A DNA stretch of 64,000 nucleotides from Archangium lansingense (GCF_026626635.1 NZ_JAPNKA010000001.1:9408501-9472500); one strand, 5' to 3'. Positions 17,059-25,565 are shown, counted from the stretch's first letter. Notes: generated by a model from the sequence alone, not told the origin. Numbers and translations: made by a program.

Positions 17059-17094
17059 CCCCCTCTCCCTCTGGGAGAGGGCTGGGGTGAGGGT
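17059..17094 (+). repeat. GC-rich intergenic inverted repeat, copy 4
   Basis: CTCTCCCTCTGGGAGAG followed by GGCTGGGGTGAGGG, in the 46-base gap between the receptor and the HmuY-like gene. In this copy the gap is inside an apparent operon, not at its end. Confidence 0.72.
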
Positions 17095-17098
17095 CGAC

Positions 17099-17704
17099 AT
17101 GCAGATGCGGATTCACAAGACGGTACTGCTCCTCGGGCTCGCGGTGGCGGGCTGCGCCCCGGACCTGCGCACGGACTACCCGTTCGACGGCGAGACGAAC
17201 AGCGGACCCCTCGTCGAGGTGACGCCCCAGGAGGGCGGGAGCTCCCACGCGCTGATCGACGCGACGAACAAGTCCGCGCTGGTCTTCTTCGACATCGACG
17301 AAGGCCGGGAGATGAAGACCGACGAGGCCTTCGAGAGCAACGGATGGGACCTGGCCTTCCAGCGCTACACCATCACGATGAACGGTGGAGGCGGAAACCC
17401 CACGGGAGAGGTGCGGGTGGCGGTGCTCAAGAACCAGGGCTGGGACTCCCTCGCGTCGGCACCGACCGAGGGCTATCAGCAAGACGCCTCGGAGCCGGTG
17501 TTCAGCGGAGTCGAGGGCGGCTGGTACTACTACGATCTCTCCACGCACCGGCTGAGCCCGCGCGCGGAGTTGCTGTACGTGGTCCGCAGCAGCACCGGAC
17601 AGTTCTTCAAGCTGCAAATGCTCTCGTATTACGACAGTGCGGGCACTCCAGCCCGGCTCTCGTTGCGCTATCAGCCCATGCCGCCACCTACCCTGGCGCC
17701 CTGA
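17099..17704 (+). CDS. HmuY-like haem-binding lipoprotein
   Basis: A 201-residue secreted lipoprotein with lipobox LAVAGC (Cys at about residue 17). The HmuY-type beta-rich core is seen in SALVFFDIDEGREMKTDEAFESNGWDLAFQRYTITMNGG, VFSGVEGGWYYYDLSTHRLSP, and LLYVVRSSTGQFFKLQMLSYYDS, the pattern of the HmuY family that captures haem at the surface in Bacteroidetes and others. The ATG giving MQMRIHKTVLLLG is chosen because it begins the signal peptide. It follows the receptor directly. Haem specificity is family-level knowledge; the two axial ligands cannot be assigned by eye. Confidence 0.85.
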   Translation: MQMRIHKTVLLLGLAVAGCAPDLRTDYPFDGETNSGPLVEVTPQEGGSSHALIDATNKSALVFFDIDEGREMKTDEAFESNGWDLAFQRYTITMNGGGGNPTGEVRVAVLKNQGWDSLASAPTEGYQQDASEPVFSGVEGGWYYYDLSTHRLSPRAELLYVVRSSTGQFFKLQMLSYYDSAGTPARLSLRYQPMPPPTLAP

Positions 17705-17772
17705 GAACGGACCCTAAAGGGACGTGGCCAGAAAGGATGTTCGCGGGTCTTCCCTCCAGCCCAGGAGTGGAG

Positions 17773-19947
17773 ATGCGCGCAACGCCTAGCACCCCGATAG
17801 CGACCCTTCTGTGTCTCGTCTTGATGGCTGGCTGCACCGAGCAACGCGAGGCCGAGGTCCTCCCCGAGCCAGCAAGCCCTGTGTGCGAAGGTGTCGCCCC
17901 ACGCACCTTGGATGAGGTCTTCGCCACACACTTCTCGGCGCAACAGCCGACGGGATGCATCACGGCCTGTCATGAGCAGGGCCTCGGGGGCCTGACATTC
18001 CGTGACGCCCAGGAGATGTGGCAGGCCACCGTCAATCGGACCTCTACCGGGCAGCCGATGCGCCGGCTCGTGGTGCCCGGCCGCCCCGAGTACAGCCACT
18101 TCTACTTGAAGCTGCTACCAGACTCGCCGGGGCGGATGCCCCAGGGTGGGCCCTACCTCGATGAGGCGGCGCTGCGCGACGTCGCCGGGTGGATCTGCTC
18201 GGGAGCGCCTGCTCCCTCTGGAGGCGGAACAACAGATGGGGGCACGGACAACCCGCGGCCGCAACTGGACTCGCTCACGCCCTCCTCCGTCCTGGTGGGG
18301 ACGGGCGAGGTAGGAGTAACGCTGGGCGGTGGCGGCTTCCTCTCCAGCAGCCAGGTCTCCTTCGACGGAGTGCCCCTCACCCCCACCTATGTGAGCCCCT
18401 CCCAGTTGGAGGTGCTCCTGCCGGCCGCCATCACCGCCGAGAGCGGCACACATCGCTTCCGGGTGAGCAACCCGCCCCCAGGCGGGGGTGATAGCAGCGA
18501 GCAAGAGTTTCTCGTCACAAACCCGGCACCTGCCTTGAGCAACCTCAACCCCTCCAGCGTGGCCACCAACGGCGCTCCCTTTACCCTGACACTCACCGGC
18601 ACGGGCTTCACCGCCGCCTCCACGGTGGTGTTCAACGGGTCCGACGTGACGACGACCTACGGAGGGCCCACCACGCTGACGGGGCGGATTCCCACCCTCG
18701 CCACGCCCGGTGGCTACGCCATCACCGTGCGCAACCCGGCTCCTGGCGGAGGCACGAGCAATGGCCTCACTCTCACCGCCATCGACTCGAGCGCCCCCTC
18801 CATCACCGGGCTCGCCCCAGCGCGCGTTGTGGCCAGTGCCGCCTTCTCACTTACCGTGACGGGCTCCGGCTACGTCTGCTCGCCACCCGCCAGCCGCTCC
18901 ACCGTCCTCTTCAATGGGAGCTCGTATACCCCCTCGTCCTGTGCCTCCACACAGCTCACGGTGTCGCTGCCCGCCACGCCCGCGGGCGACTACCCGGTGC
19001 AGGTGAGGAATAGCAATGGCGAGACGAGCAACACGCTGATGCTGGAGGTGCGCGAGGCCAACCCGGTGCCTACGCTCACCGCGCTATCTCCCTCACAAGG
19101 AGAGCGCGGTGGAGTGGCCTTCACCCTGCGGGCCACCGGCACGGGCTTCGTGCCCGGAGCCACGCTGTCCTTCAATGGCAACTCTCGGAGCACCACCTAC
19201 GTGAGCCCGACGGAGGTAACGGCCGCCATTCCCGCTTCGGACCTTGGCACCACCGGCAGCTTCCCGGTGACGGTGGCCAATCCCGCGCCGGGCGGAGGCG
19301 CGAGCAACAGCCTCGATTTCAGCGTCGTTGCGCCCAACCCCCTGCCCTCCGTGTCCTCGCTGTCTCCTTGTGGCACGGTGGCCGGGACTGCGGGCTTCAC
19401 CCTGACCCTGAGCGGCACGGGCTTCGTGGCGGGAGCAAGTGCCACCTTCAACGGGAGCCCGGTGACGGTGACCTTCGTCAGCACAGGTGAGCTGCGAGCC
19501 TCCATCCCCGCTTCGCTGGTGGCCTCAGCGCCCTCGGGGAACGCGGCCGCCGTGGTTATCACCAACCCAGCGCCAGGAGGCGGGTCCTCCGCCCCGGCCT
19601 ACTTTGGCGTGGCCACCCAGAGCGTCACACTGGCCAATGACGTCCAGCCAATCTTCACCGCGAGCTGCGCGAACGCGGGCTGCCACAGCAGCCCGTCCAC
19701 GCCCGTCAACCTCACCGCTGGGCGCTCATACGGAGAGCTCGTCGGAGTTCCCAGCAGCGGCTGCTCCTCGCGTCTGCAGGTGATGGCCTGCGGCCCGCTG
19801 CGCAACCAGAGCTTTCTCATCGACAAGATTCTCGCCACCAACAACAGCCCCGCCTGCTCGGGAGCGCCCATGCCCAAAGGGACTCCGCTCACCGCCGCGC
19901 AGAAACAGCTCATCATCGACTGGGTGGCCCAGGGCGCCCCACAGTGA
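17773..19947 (+). CDS. TIG/IPT-repeat lipoprotein with CXnCH motifs
   Basis: A 724-residue lipoprotein (lipobox LVLMAGC) in a putative haem-uptake locus. After the signal comes an N-terminal segment with GCITACHEQG (CX3CH). Then come five or six IPT/TIG-type Ig-like repeats of about 85 residues, each shaped like PTLTALSPSQGERGG...FTLRATGTGFVPGATLSFNG. A C-terminal domain contains ASCANAGCHSS (CX4CH) and ends LIIDWVAQGAPQ, like small cytochrome-type modules in other myxobacterial surface lipoproteins. The spacing differs from canonical CXXCH, so covalent haem binding is uncertain. ATG start with a GGAGTGGAG site. It is third in order after the receptor and the HmuY-like gene and may extend haem capture away from the membrane. 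Confidence 0.8.
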   Translation: MRATPSTPIATLLCLVLMAGCTEQREAEVLPEPASPVCEGVAPRTLDEVFATHFSAQQPTGCITACHEQGLGGLTFRDAQEMWQATVNRTSTGQPMRRLVVPGRPEYSHFYLKLLPDSPGRMPQGGPYLDEAALRDVAGWICSGAPAPSGGGTTDGGTDNPRPQLDSLTPSSVLVGTGEVGVTLGGGGFLSSSQVSFDGVPLTPTYVSPSQLEVLLPAAITAESGTHRFRVSNPPPGGGDSSEQEFLVTNPAPALSNLNPSSVATNGAPFTLTLTGTGFTAASTVVFNGSDVTTTYGGPTTLTGRIPTLATPGGYAITVRNPAPGGGTSNGLTLTAIDSSAPSITGLAPARVVASAAFSLTVTGSGYVCSPPASRSTVLFNGSSYTPSSCASTQLTVSLPATPAGDYPVQVRNSNGETSNTLMLEVREANPVPTLTALSPSQGERGGVAFTLRATGTGFVPGATLSFNGNSRSTTYVSPTEVTAAIPASDLGTTGSFPVTVANPAPGGGASNSLDFSVVAPNPLPSVSSLSPCGTVAGTAGFTLTLSGTGFVAGASATFNGSPVTVTFVSTGELRASIPASLVASAPSGNAAAVVITNPAPGGGSSAPAYFGVATQSVTLANDVQPIFTASCANAGCHSSPSTPVNLTAGRSYGELVGVPSSGCSSRLQVMACGPLRNQSFLIDKILATNNSPACSGAPMPKGTPLTAAQKQLIIDWVAQGAPQ

Positions 19948-20034
19948 GCGAGGGAGTCTCCAGGCCGCCCCCCACTTCGAAAAAACGCCGTAGTTCGCGG
20001 CGCAGACTCTTCTTGGGCCCGGTACTGCCAAAAG

Positions 20035-20081
20035 CGCGGCCCCCGCGAGGCGCGCTGGGCGAAGCCCAGTGGGGGTGCTGA
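20035..20081 (+). pseudogene. Remnant: 3' end of a duplicated TonB receptor gene
   Basis: A 47-base stretch matches the last 47 bases of the TonB receptor gene (ending at 17052) at 42 positions, including the stop codon: GCGGCCCCCGCGAGGCG.GCTGGGCG.AG.CCAGTGGG.GT.CTGA. It is followed by unrelated minus-strand genes. Differences are mostly G/A or C/T transitions, as expected of a decaying duplicate. Confidence 0.7.
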
Positions 20082-20086
20082 ATCTC

Positions 20087-20479
20087 CTACTCGGAATCAT
20101 CCTTCCATTCGTCCGTCTCCAACTCCTCCGGAAGAGGGGCGATCATGAAGCGCAGCCTCCCTGATACATCAACGACCATGAAGCCCTTGCCTGCGATCTT
20201 CACACGCTCGGAGTCCTTGGCGTTCCCGCTGGCAAGCCATTGATCCGCCTCTTCTCGCGTCGTGAACTCATGAGCGACCTCGACTGTGAATGGGATGGCA
20301 AAGCACGATCTGTAATATTTATCAAACTCATCCCTCTTCACACGGTCGCGAATGTAGAGCAACGCAATCTGAGCAAGAGCGAATGCCCTTCTCTCCTTCG
20401 AGCCTTCCGCATGATTCTCGATGAAGGGGTTCAGAAAATAGATCACTTCTTCTAAATCAAACTCTGGAATATCTGCCAT
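20087..20479 (-). CDS. Possible immunity protein, 130 aa
   Basis: A soluble acidic protein of about 130 residues with no catalytic motif. The segment EVAHEFTTREEADQWLASGN followed by VKIAGKGFMVV resembles small myxobacterial immunity-like proteins that accompany lipoprotein toxins; this is recollection of families, not a search. The ATG is preferred over an in-frame GTG one codon earlier. Its base composition is clearly lower in GC than the surroundings. It lies directly downstream of a lipoprotein gene on the same strand, suggesting a toxin/immunity-type pair inserted into a duplicated receptor/hmuY locus. Confidence 0.55.
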   Translation of the reverse strand: MADIPEFDLEEVIYFLNPFIENHAEGSKERRAFALAQIALLYIRDRVKRDEFDKYYRSCFAIPFTVEVAHEFTTREEADQWLASGNAKDSERVKIAGKGFMVVDVSGRLRFMIAPLPEELETDEWKDDSE

Positions 20480-20503
20480 CACATCACCAAACCTTCGGCC
20501 TGC

Positions 20504-21019
20504 TTACAGCGGGGCCAGGACCAACGCGCTACCCACAATAGCAATGACGTAAGGGGCGGCAACCATGCCTCCCACGATGACAACTGTTCCAATCGCCACC
20601 TCGGCCTTATGCTCCCGGAGCCAGCCGAGTGCAGCATCAACGGTCGGGAAATGAAGCTCCTTTCTCTGGGACTGTGACTCTTGCCGCTCCAGTTCCTCTT
20701 GCTCCTTGGTGCACTTCCTGAACACCTCGAGACATTCACTGGAGCAGTGTTTGTGGTGGTTTTCAGAGTGCTTCTTGATGCTCGTCTCCTTAGGCTTCCG
20801 CCTCCAGCACTTCTTGAAACACTGTTTTTCCAGTTCGTTGCAGTAGGCATCGGCGCCAGCGCCGCCAGTCCCGCTCCCAACCAGGGAGCCAACTCCACTC
20901 GCGTCCTCGGAAATGACGTAGACTTTTCGCTCTGGTTGCTGCGTGTGGGAGCATCCGACGCTGGCCACTGCCATGGCCGTCAGCAGAACTGTCAGTTTCG
21001 TCAGACTTACCGGCTTCAT
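20504..21019 (-). CDS. Cys-rich lipoprotein, possible SitA-like secreted toxin
   Basis: A 171-residue lipoprotein with lipobox VASVGC. After a Gly/Ser-rich linker comes a cysteine helix-like region (CNELEKQCFKKCWRRKPKE, then HHKHCSSECLEVFRKC), then a Lys/Glu-rich stretch. The C-terminal hydrophobic tail IGTVVIVGGMVAAPYVIAIVGSALVLAPL could insert into a membrane. This is a multi-copy myxobacterial lipoprotein type as far as I recall, often next to small immunity-like genes. GC is lower than in the neighbours. Function is inferred by analogy with Myxococcus SitA lipoprotein toxins and is not shown by any motif. Confidence 0.6.
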   Translation of the reverse strand: MKPVSLTKLTVLLTAMAVASVGCSHTQQPERKVYVISEDASGVGSLVGSGTGGAGADAYCNELEKQCFKKCWRRKPKETSIKKHSENHHKHCSSECLEVFRKCTKEQEELERQESQSQRKELHFPTVDAALGWLREHKAEVAIGTVVIVGGMVAAPYVIAIVGSALVLAPL

Positions 21020-21159
21020 TGCGCGCTCCCCTCAATACGGTGCGGCCTTGCTCGCCTGCTCTCTTATGGTGTGGAGGGTACCAAGCGGGGGATGCCTCCA
21101 GACTGGCGGGTCACTCCTCACAACACGGACTGGTCAACTCTGGACGGAACCCCTCCCTG

Positions 21160-21215
21160 TTGCTGTCCGTGGTCCGCAGCAGTAGCGGGCAATTCTTCGA
21201 GCCTCAGAATTGGGT
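21160..21215 (+). pseudogene. Remnant of an hmuY-like gene
   Basis: The stretch reads LLLSVVRSSSGQFF in one frame, against LLYVVRSSTGQFF in the HmuY-like gene (near 17565-17610), with near-identical nucleotides CGTGGTCCGCAGCAG and GGGCAATTCTTCGAG. It has no start and no signal peptide, and the frame is broken on both sides. Together with the receptor remnant it marks a second, decayed copy of the receptor-hmuY pair. Confidence 0.6.
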
Positions 21216-21297
21216 TCTCCACCCCGTACCCAACCCGCTGCGTCCGGGGCCCGAGGTCATCTCCCTGGTAACCTCCGAGATTTTTGGAGGTAGCGAG

Positions 21298-23019
21298 ATG
21301 CTCCACGAGAGTAGTCGGCAGGCATGGAGTGAGCATCCCGGGCCGGACCTCGCTCCGGGTACGGAAGTGGCGGGCTTCATCGTCGAGGGCCTGCTCGCCA
21401 CCGGCAGCTTCGGCACCGTGTACCGGGCGAGACGGTGCGGACGGCCTTTCGCCATCAAGCTGATGCGCATCGACCCGCGGGGAGACCGGGAGGCGGCCGC
21501 ACTGCGCCTGGTGCGGCACCCCAACGTCGTGACCTTCCACGGGTATGGCCTCTGGCCAGAGGAAGAGCCGCGCTTCCTGGTACTCGCCCTGGCGCTCGTC
21601 GAGGGCCGCACGCTCGACGTCTGGGTTACACAGGAGAATCCCTCCGCGCTCGAACTGGTGATGCGGGTGTTGTTGCCCTTGGCGCTCACCCTGGCGGACG
21701 TGCATGCCTCGGGCGTGGTGCACCGGGACATCAAGGAAGCCAACATCGTCGTTCGCGAGGCGGACGGACAACCCGTGCTGGTGGACTTCGGCGCGGCGGG
21801 CATCAAGGTGGGTGCACCTCGTCTGACCCTGCGACTGCCACCGGGCACCGCTGAGTACCGCAGCCCCGAGGCGTTGCGCTTCGCCCGCCAGTGGGAGGGA
21901 GAACCCTACCCCTTCGCTCCGGGAGACGACCTGTGGGCGTTGGGCGTCGTCATCTACATTCTGTTGACGCGCACGCTTCCCTTCGGAGACCGGAACGGCC
22001 CGGACCTGAATCGGGCCATCCTCGAGAAGACACCGCCGGCCCCGCATGAGCTCAACCCGCGCGTGCCCCTGGCCCTGAGCGAGCTGTGCATGGGAATGCT
22101 GGAGAAGGAGGCCGAGGCCCGGTACCCGGATGCCAAGGCGCTCGCGGAGGACCTGCTGGAGCTGTGCACCCAGGCGGACAGTTCCTGGCGTACACCGCTG
22201 TTTCCTGGAGCCAGACGAGACAAGCGAGCTGCCCCTGCCTCGGCGATGCCCGAACGCCGGGTCCCAAAGATGTGGTGGGCTGCCGGACTCGCCCTCGCCG
22301 CCGTGCTGGTGGTGCCCGGCGTGCTCTCCCTGTTCGCCTCGTGGCAGCAGCAGCCCTCGACGGTGCTGCCTCTCAACCAACGCACGGGGTCTCCGCCCTC
22401 GTCCCCACCGCAGCAGGCCGCTCCTCGCCAAGAAATGGCGTCAGCACGGTTGACGGGAGAAGTTGGCAACGGCGCGGCACCTGAGAAGTCATCCACCCCC
22501 GCGCCCGTCGCCACCGCGACGAACCGAGAGGAGCCCCCGATGACGAAGTCCAAGACGACCCGCGCCCTGCTTGCCGCCGGCTGTGTAGCCGGTTCCGCCT
22601 GCGTGAGTGGTCCGCAGCAGCGTCAGCCTCCGGAGCCTGCAGAGTGCCCGCCCGGCTCGGAGGCGACCCGCAAGCGATTCAACATCATCCCGGGTAGACC
22701 GGACCGCATCATCATCCCGCCCTTCGACACCCAGTACCCTGACGCCTTGGTTTCGGAGGGACCTGTCACTGCCGAGATCCTCCCAGAGTGGGGGGATCTC
22801 CCGCGCCGGATCCGCATCGATGGCGAGCTGTTTTTCGGAAAGGAGCATGTCTATGGCCGTTTCACCCGGGCTCACCTACCTGATGGTGAGATCGTTCCGG
22901 TCTGCCTGCAGGTGAGGACGACGCAGGGACTCGGAATTGCCATGGAGCCCGGCAGCACGTCCGAGAAGGCCCGTGTCTCCAACATCATGAGTGTTCAGCC
23001 GGTGCCGCGCTTCGAATAA
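21298..23019 (+). CDS. Membrane-anchored Ser/Thr protein kinase with extra C-terminal region
   Basis: A 573-residue Hanks-type kinase. A glycine loop LLATGSFGTVYRA (about 32-44), AIKLM Lys 54, the catalytic VHRDIKEANIV (near 140), VDFGAAG and DDLWALGVVIY are all present, so it looks active. A transmembrane helix WWAAGLALAAVLVVPGVLSL follows near residue 325. From residue 415 the sequence restarts like a lipoprotein (MTKSKTTRALLAAGC) with a GAGG-containing ribosome-binding site just before it, and continues with a beta-rich 150-residue region. This could be an internal start or a fusion. The ATG chosen has GGAGG seven bases upstream. The gene is followed by a DUF2381 gene, a pairing typical of myxobacteria. 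Confidence 0.85.
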   Translation: MLHESSRQAWSEHPGPDLAPGTEVAGFIVEGLLATGSFGTVYRARRCGRPFAIKLMRIDPRGDREAAALRLVRHPNVVTFHGYGLWPEEEPRFLVLALALVEGRTLDVWVTQENPSALELVMRVLLPLALTLADVHASGVVHRDIKEANIVVREADGQPVLVDFGAAGIKVGAPRLTLRLPPGTAEYRSPEALRFARQWEGEPYPFAPGDDLWALGVVIYILLTRTLPFGDRNGPDLNRAILEKTPPAPHELNPRVPLALSELCMGMLEKEAEARYPDAKALAEDLLELCTQADSSWRTPLFPGARRDKRAAPASAMPERRVPKMWWAAGLALAAVLVVPGVLSLFASWQQQPSTVLPLNQRTGSPPSSPPQQAAPRQEMASARLTGEVGNGAAPEKSSTPAPVATATNREEPPMTKSKTTRALLAAGCVAGSACVSGPQQRQPPEPAECPPGSEATRKRFNIIPGRPDRIIIPPFDTQYPDALVSEGPVTAEILPEWGDLPRRIRIDGELFFGKEHVYGRFTRAHLPDGEIVPVCLQVRTTQGLGIAMEPGSTSEKARVSNIMSVQPVPRFE

Positions 23020-23042
23020 CCCCGTGCCAGAGACGACTGTCC

Positions 23043-23957
23043 ATGCTGCTCCCTTCCGCCCTCCTGGTTCTCGTGCCTCTTCAAGGCGCGCCCCTCATGC
23101 AGCCGCCCACCACCACGGCGTGCAAGGAGTTGCAGCGCATCGAGCTCGCGTTGGCTCCTGCGGCAACAGCCCGGGAGATCTGCATCAGCCCGGGGCTCAT
23201 GACGAACTTCGTCTTCGACACGCGCACGGAGGTGGACCTGCAAGACGAGGTCCGCTTCCTGGAGGTGACTCGAGGGCGTAGCACCCTCAGCCTCCTGCCT
23301 CCACCGGATCTCGTACTGGGAGAGCGACTCCGGCTCACGGTCCTCCTTGGAGACGGAACCACCCAGCAGCGTGTCACCTTCTCCCTGGTCGCCTACCCGG
23401 GACAGGCGGCACACCAGGTGGAGGTGTATCGCGACCAGCGCCCCCGGGAATCCTTGCAGCAAGAACTCGCCCAGGAGCTGGCGACGAACCAGCGACTCCG
23501 CGATGAGCTCGAGCAGACGCGGGCCCGATTCGAGCAACTGCAGGCCAAACTCAAGCAGTCTGGTGGACTCCGGGACCTGATCGCCAACAAGATAATCAGC
23601 AATTTCGGCATCCAGGCGCGGGACCTCAAGAAGAAGGAACTCGTTCCATCGGAAGGAGTCCTCACTTACGAATGGGGCTTCGGTTACCGCTCTGACAAGA
23701 GCATCGCGGCGGAGGTGTCACTGAAGAACTCGAGCCCGGAGCCCTGGATAGTGGCTGGTGGCTCGCTGGTGGACGCCCATGGCAAGGAGCTGAAGGGGAT
23801 GAAGCTTCGGCAGGAGAAGCCCATTGCGCCCGGCAGCGAAGGTTCGGTCATCGTGGAGGTAGACGTACTGCGGTACGAGGTACTTGGTGAATTGACGCTG
23901 ACGCTGCGGGATGAAGGCTCGCGTAGCATCACCATTCCCGGGTTGGTGTTCCCGTAG
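23043..23957 (+). CDS. DUF2381 (TIGR02268) family protein
   Basis: A 304-residue secreted protein of the myxobacterial paralogous family TIGR02268/DUF2381. It has a signal peptide (LLPSALLVLVPLQGAP), a conserved ARRI-type N-terminal beta region ending LVAYPGQAAHQVEVYRD, a heptad-like coiled-coil (QQELAQELATNQRLRDELEQTRARFEQLQ) and a C-terminal Ig-like region with SLKNSSPEPWIVAGGSLVD. Its function is unknown; members usually lie next to Ser/Thr kinase genes, as here, 23 bases after the kinase stop. It may be a periplasmic partner of the kinase; that is inference. Confidence 0.85.
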   Translation: MLLPSALLVLVPLQGAPLMQPPTTTACKELQRIELALAPAATAREICISPGLMTNFVFDTRTEVDLQDEVRFLEVTRGRSTLSLLPPPDLVLGERLRLTVLLGDGTTQQRVTFSLVAYPGQAAHQVEVYRDQRPRESLQQELAQELATNQRLRDELEQTRARFEQLQAKLKQSGGLRDLIANKIISNFGIQARDLKKKELVPSEGVLTYEWGFGYRSDKSIAAEVSLKNSSPEPWIVAGGSLVDAHGKELKGMKLRQEKPIAPGSEGSVIVEVDVLRYEVLGELTLTLRDEGSRSITIPGLVFP

Positions 23958-24025
23958 CGATTGGGTGGACCCCAAAAGATTTCTCAACCGGGCCGTTGAC
24001 GCTCAGTTCCCGAGCTAGGAAGACA

Positions 24026-24391
24026 TCATAAGGGCTTGAAGGTGCCCGCTTTCCATTCCTGTAGCGTTCTCTCCGCTGAGAATCCCACCAGGCCATCAAC
24101 GCTTCTAGCGATTTCGGTGAGCACCCGCTCCCCCTCGCTTGGTGCAAACTCCAACACCGAGCCAGCAACCCAGCACCGGGTCCCCGGGTCTGGATCATCG
24201 AGCAGCTTCAATAACTGACGTTGCGCTTCGAGACCTCTGGCTCGCAACTCCCTCTCGATTGCAACCAGAAGCTCGAACATGCGGTTTGCCTCTTTCGGCC
24301 TGCCCGCATGAATCGCAGACCACCTCTCAGTGGAAAGGCTTTTGATTCTCTCGATCAGCTCTTCCGTTGAGAGTCTCTTTATACGTGTCAT
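24026..24391 (-). CDS. DUF2019-like protein, 121 aa
   Basis: A small alpha-helical protein starting MTRIKRLSTEELIERIKSLS and continuing HAGRPKEANRMFELLVAIERELRARG, a pattern of the DUF2019 family (HEAT-like, function unknown). The ATG overlaps the stop of the upstream TPR gene (ATGA). The frame extends upstream through Arg/Gly-rich sequence that is antisense-like and not part of the protein. Probably co-translated with the TPR protein gene. Confidence 0.65.
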   Translation of the reverse strand: MTRIKRLSTEELIERIKSLSTERWSAIHAGRPKEANRMFELLVAIERELRARGLEAQRQLLKLLDDPDPGTRCWVAGSVLEFAPSEGERVLTEIARSVDGLVGFSAERTLQEWKAGTFKPL

Positions 24392-25392
24392 CCTGCGGCC
24401 CCCAGCCGCGAACCCGCCTCCCGAGCCGCGGCGCTCTGGGGATCCCGCTCGAGCACGAGCCTCCACGCCTCCCTGGCGCGCTCACCCCGACCGAGCTTCT
24501 CCAGGCAATCGCCCCACGCCAGCAGCGCTCCCCCGCCCTGCCCCTTGTACGGGTGCGCGGCCCCGGCCTCGAAGTGCCGCGCTGCCTCCTCCAACCGCCC
24601 CTCCGCCAGGGCGATGCGCCCAAGCATGAACAGCCCGTTCCTCGTGCTCGCCACCCGGCGCGCGAACTTCAACCCCGCCCGCGCCTCACTCGCTGCCTCG
24701 TCGTACCGCCGCATTGCCAGCAGCACCGCAGCCCGGGTGAAGGCCACCTCGCTCCAATACACACGGGGAATACCCTTGCGGTTCAACTGATCCAGGGTCG
24801 CGAGCGCGTCGGCCTCGTGACCGGTGTGCGCCTGGATCCACGCCCGTTGCATGGGGATCGCCTGCCGGAGCATGGGCTCGTCGACCGCAGCCTCCTCCAC
24901 GGCTCGGAGGCACTCGCTGGCAGCCTCCCAGTCACCCAGGTTGTAGTGCGCCTCACAGAGGTTGAACCGCGCCAGGGCCGACTGCTCGTCGGGCCCCCAC
25001 TCTTCCGAGATGGGTTCCTCCTGGGGCTCCCACCCGCGCTCGACCTCCAGCGCCTCCCGATACAGGCCCGCGTTGATGAAGGTGTTGATGGCCGTGTTGG
25101 CCAGGCTCCAGTCCCCTACGGCCCTGGCCTCGTCCGCGAGCCGCCGCGCTCCCTCGACGGCTCGCGCGGTCTCCCCGAGTGCCTCATGGGCATGCACCCG
25201 GAGTTGCAGCAGCGAGCGCCGCATAAATGCATCGGCCCCCAGCAACCCGATGGCGCGGGTGAGGCCGAGAGTGCCGCGATAGGCGCCCCAGTGGAAGCTG
25301 CACTCCTCCGCCAGTGCGAACAGCGCACCGATGACCGGCTGCCGGAGCAGCACGGCGATCATGACGAAGAGAGCAAGGGCGAGCCAGGGCAT
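24388..25392 (-). CDS. TPR-containing membrane-anchored protein
   Basis: A 334-residue protein with an N-terminal membrane helix (WLALALFVMIAVLLRQPVIGALFAL). It then carries about seven helix-turn-helix TPR units (for example AREALEVERGW, SALARFNLCEAHYNLGDWEAASECLR, LLAMRRYDEAASEARAGLKFARRV, RIALAEGRLEEAARHFEAGA). It is probably a scaffold facing the cytoplasm or periplasm; there is no enzymatic motif. The first Met is kept because the hydrophobic helix starts directly there. It is upstream of and overlapping the DUF2019-like gene. No specific partner can be named. Confidence 0.7.
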   Translation of the reverse strand: MPWLALALFVMIAVLLRQPVIGALFALAEECSFHWGAYRGTLGLTRAIGLLGADAFMRRSLLQLRVHAHEALGETARAVEGARRLADEARAVGDWSLANTAINTFINAGLYREALEVERGWEPQEEPISEEWGPDEQSALARFNLCEAHYNLGDWEAASECLRAVEEAAVDEPMLRQAIPMQRAWIQAHTGHEADALATLDQLNRKGIPRVYWSEVAFTRAAVLLAMRRYDEAASEARAGLKFARRVASTRNGLFMLGRIALAEGRLEEAARHFEAGAAHPYKGQGGGALLAWGDCLEKLGRGERAREAWRLVLERDPQSAAAREAGSRLGAAG

Positions 25393-25565
25393 GAGGTGAC
25401 CCGGGCCAGCCTACCGCGCCCATGCGAAGAACGAAGAAATGGCGCCTGCTCGTCCGCCGGGCGGCAGGCCCGCTCGAACCCGCGTTCCCGGCCCGCTCCC
25501 CAGGACGTATCCTGCGCCCCGGAACAGGGCCGCCCTTCGCGGGCCCGGAGTCGAACGGACACGCA

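Noticed and set aside
14968..17100. 710-codon minus-strand frame
   Set aside because: Antisense to the TonB receptor gene, whose plug and barrel features are clear on the plus strand.
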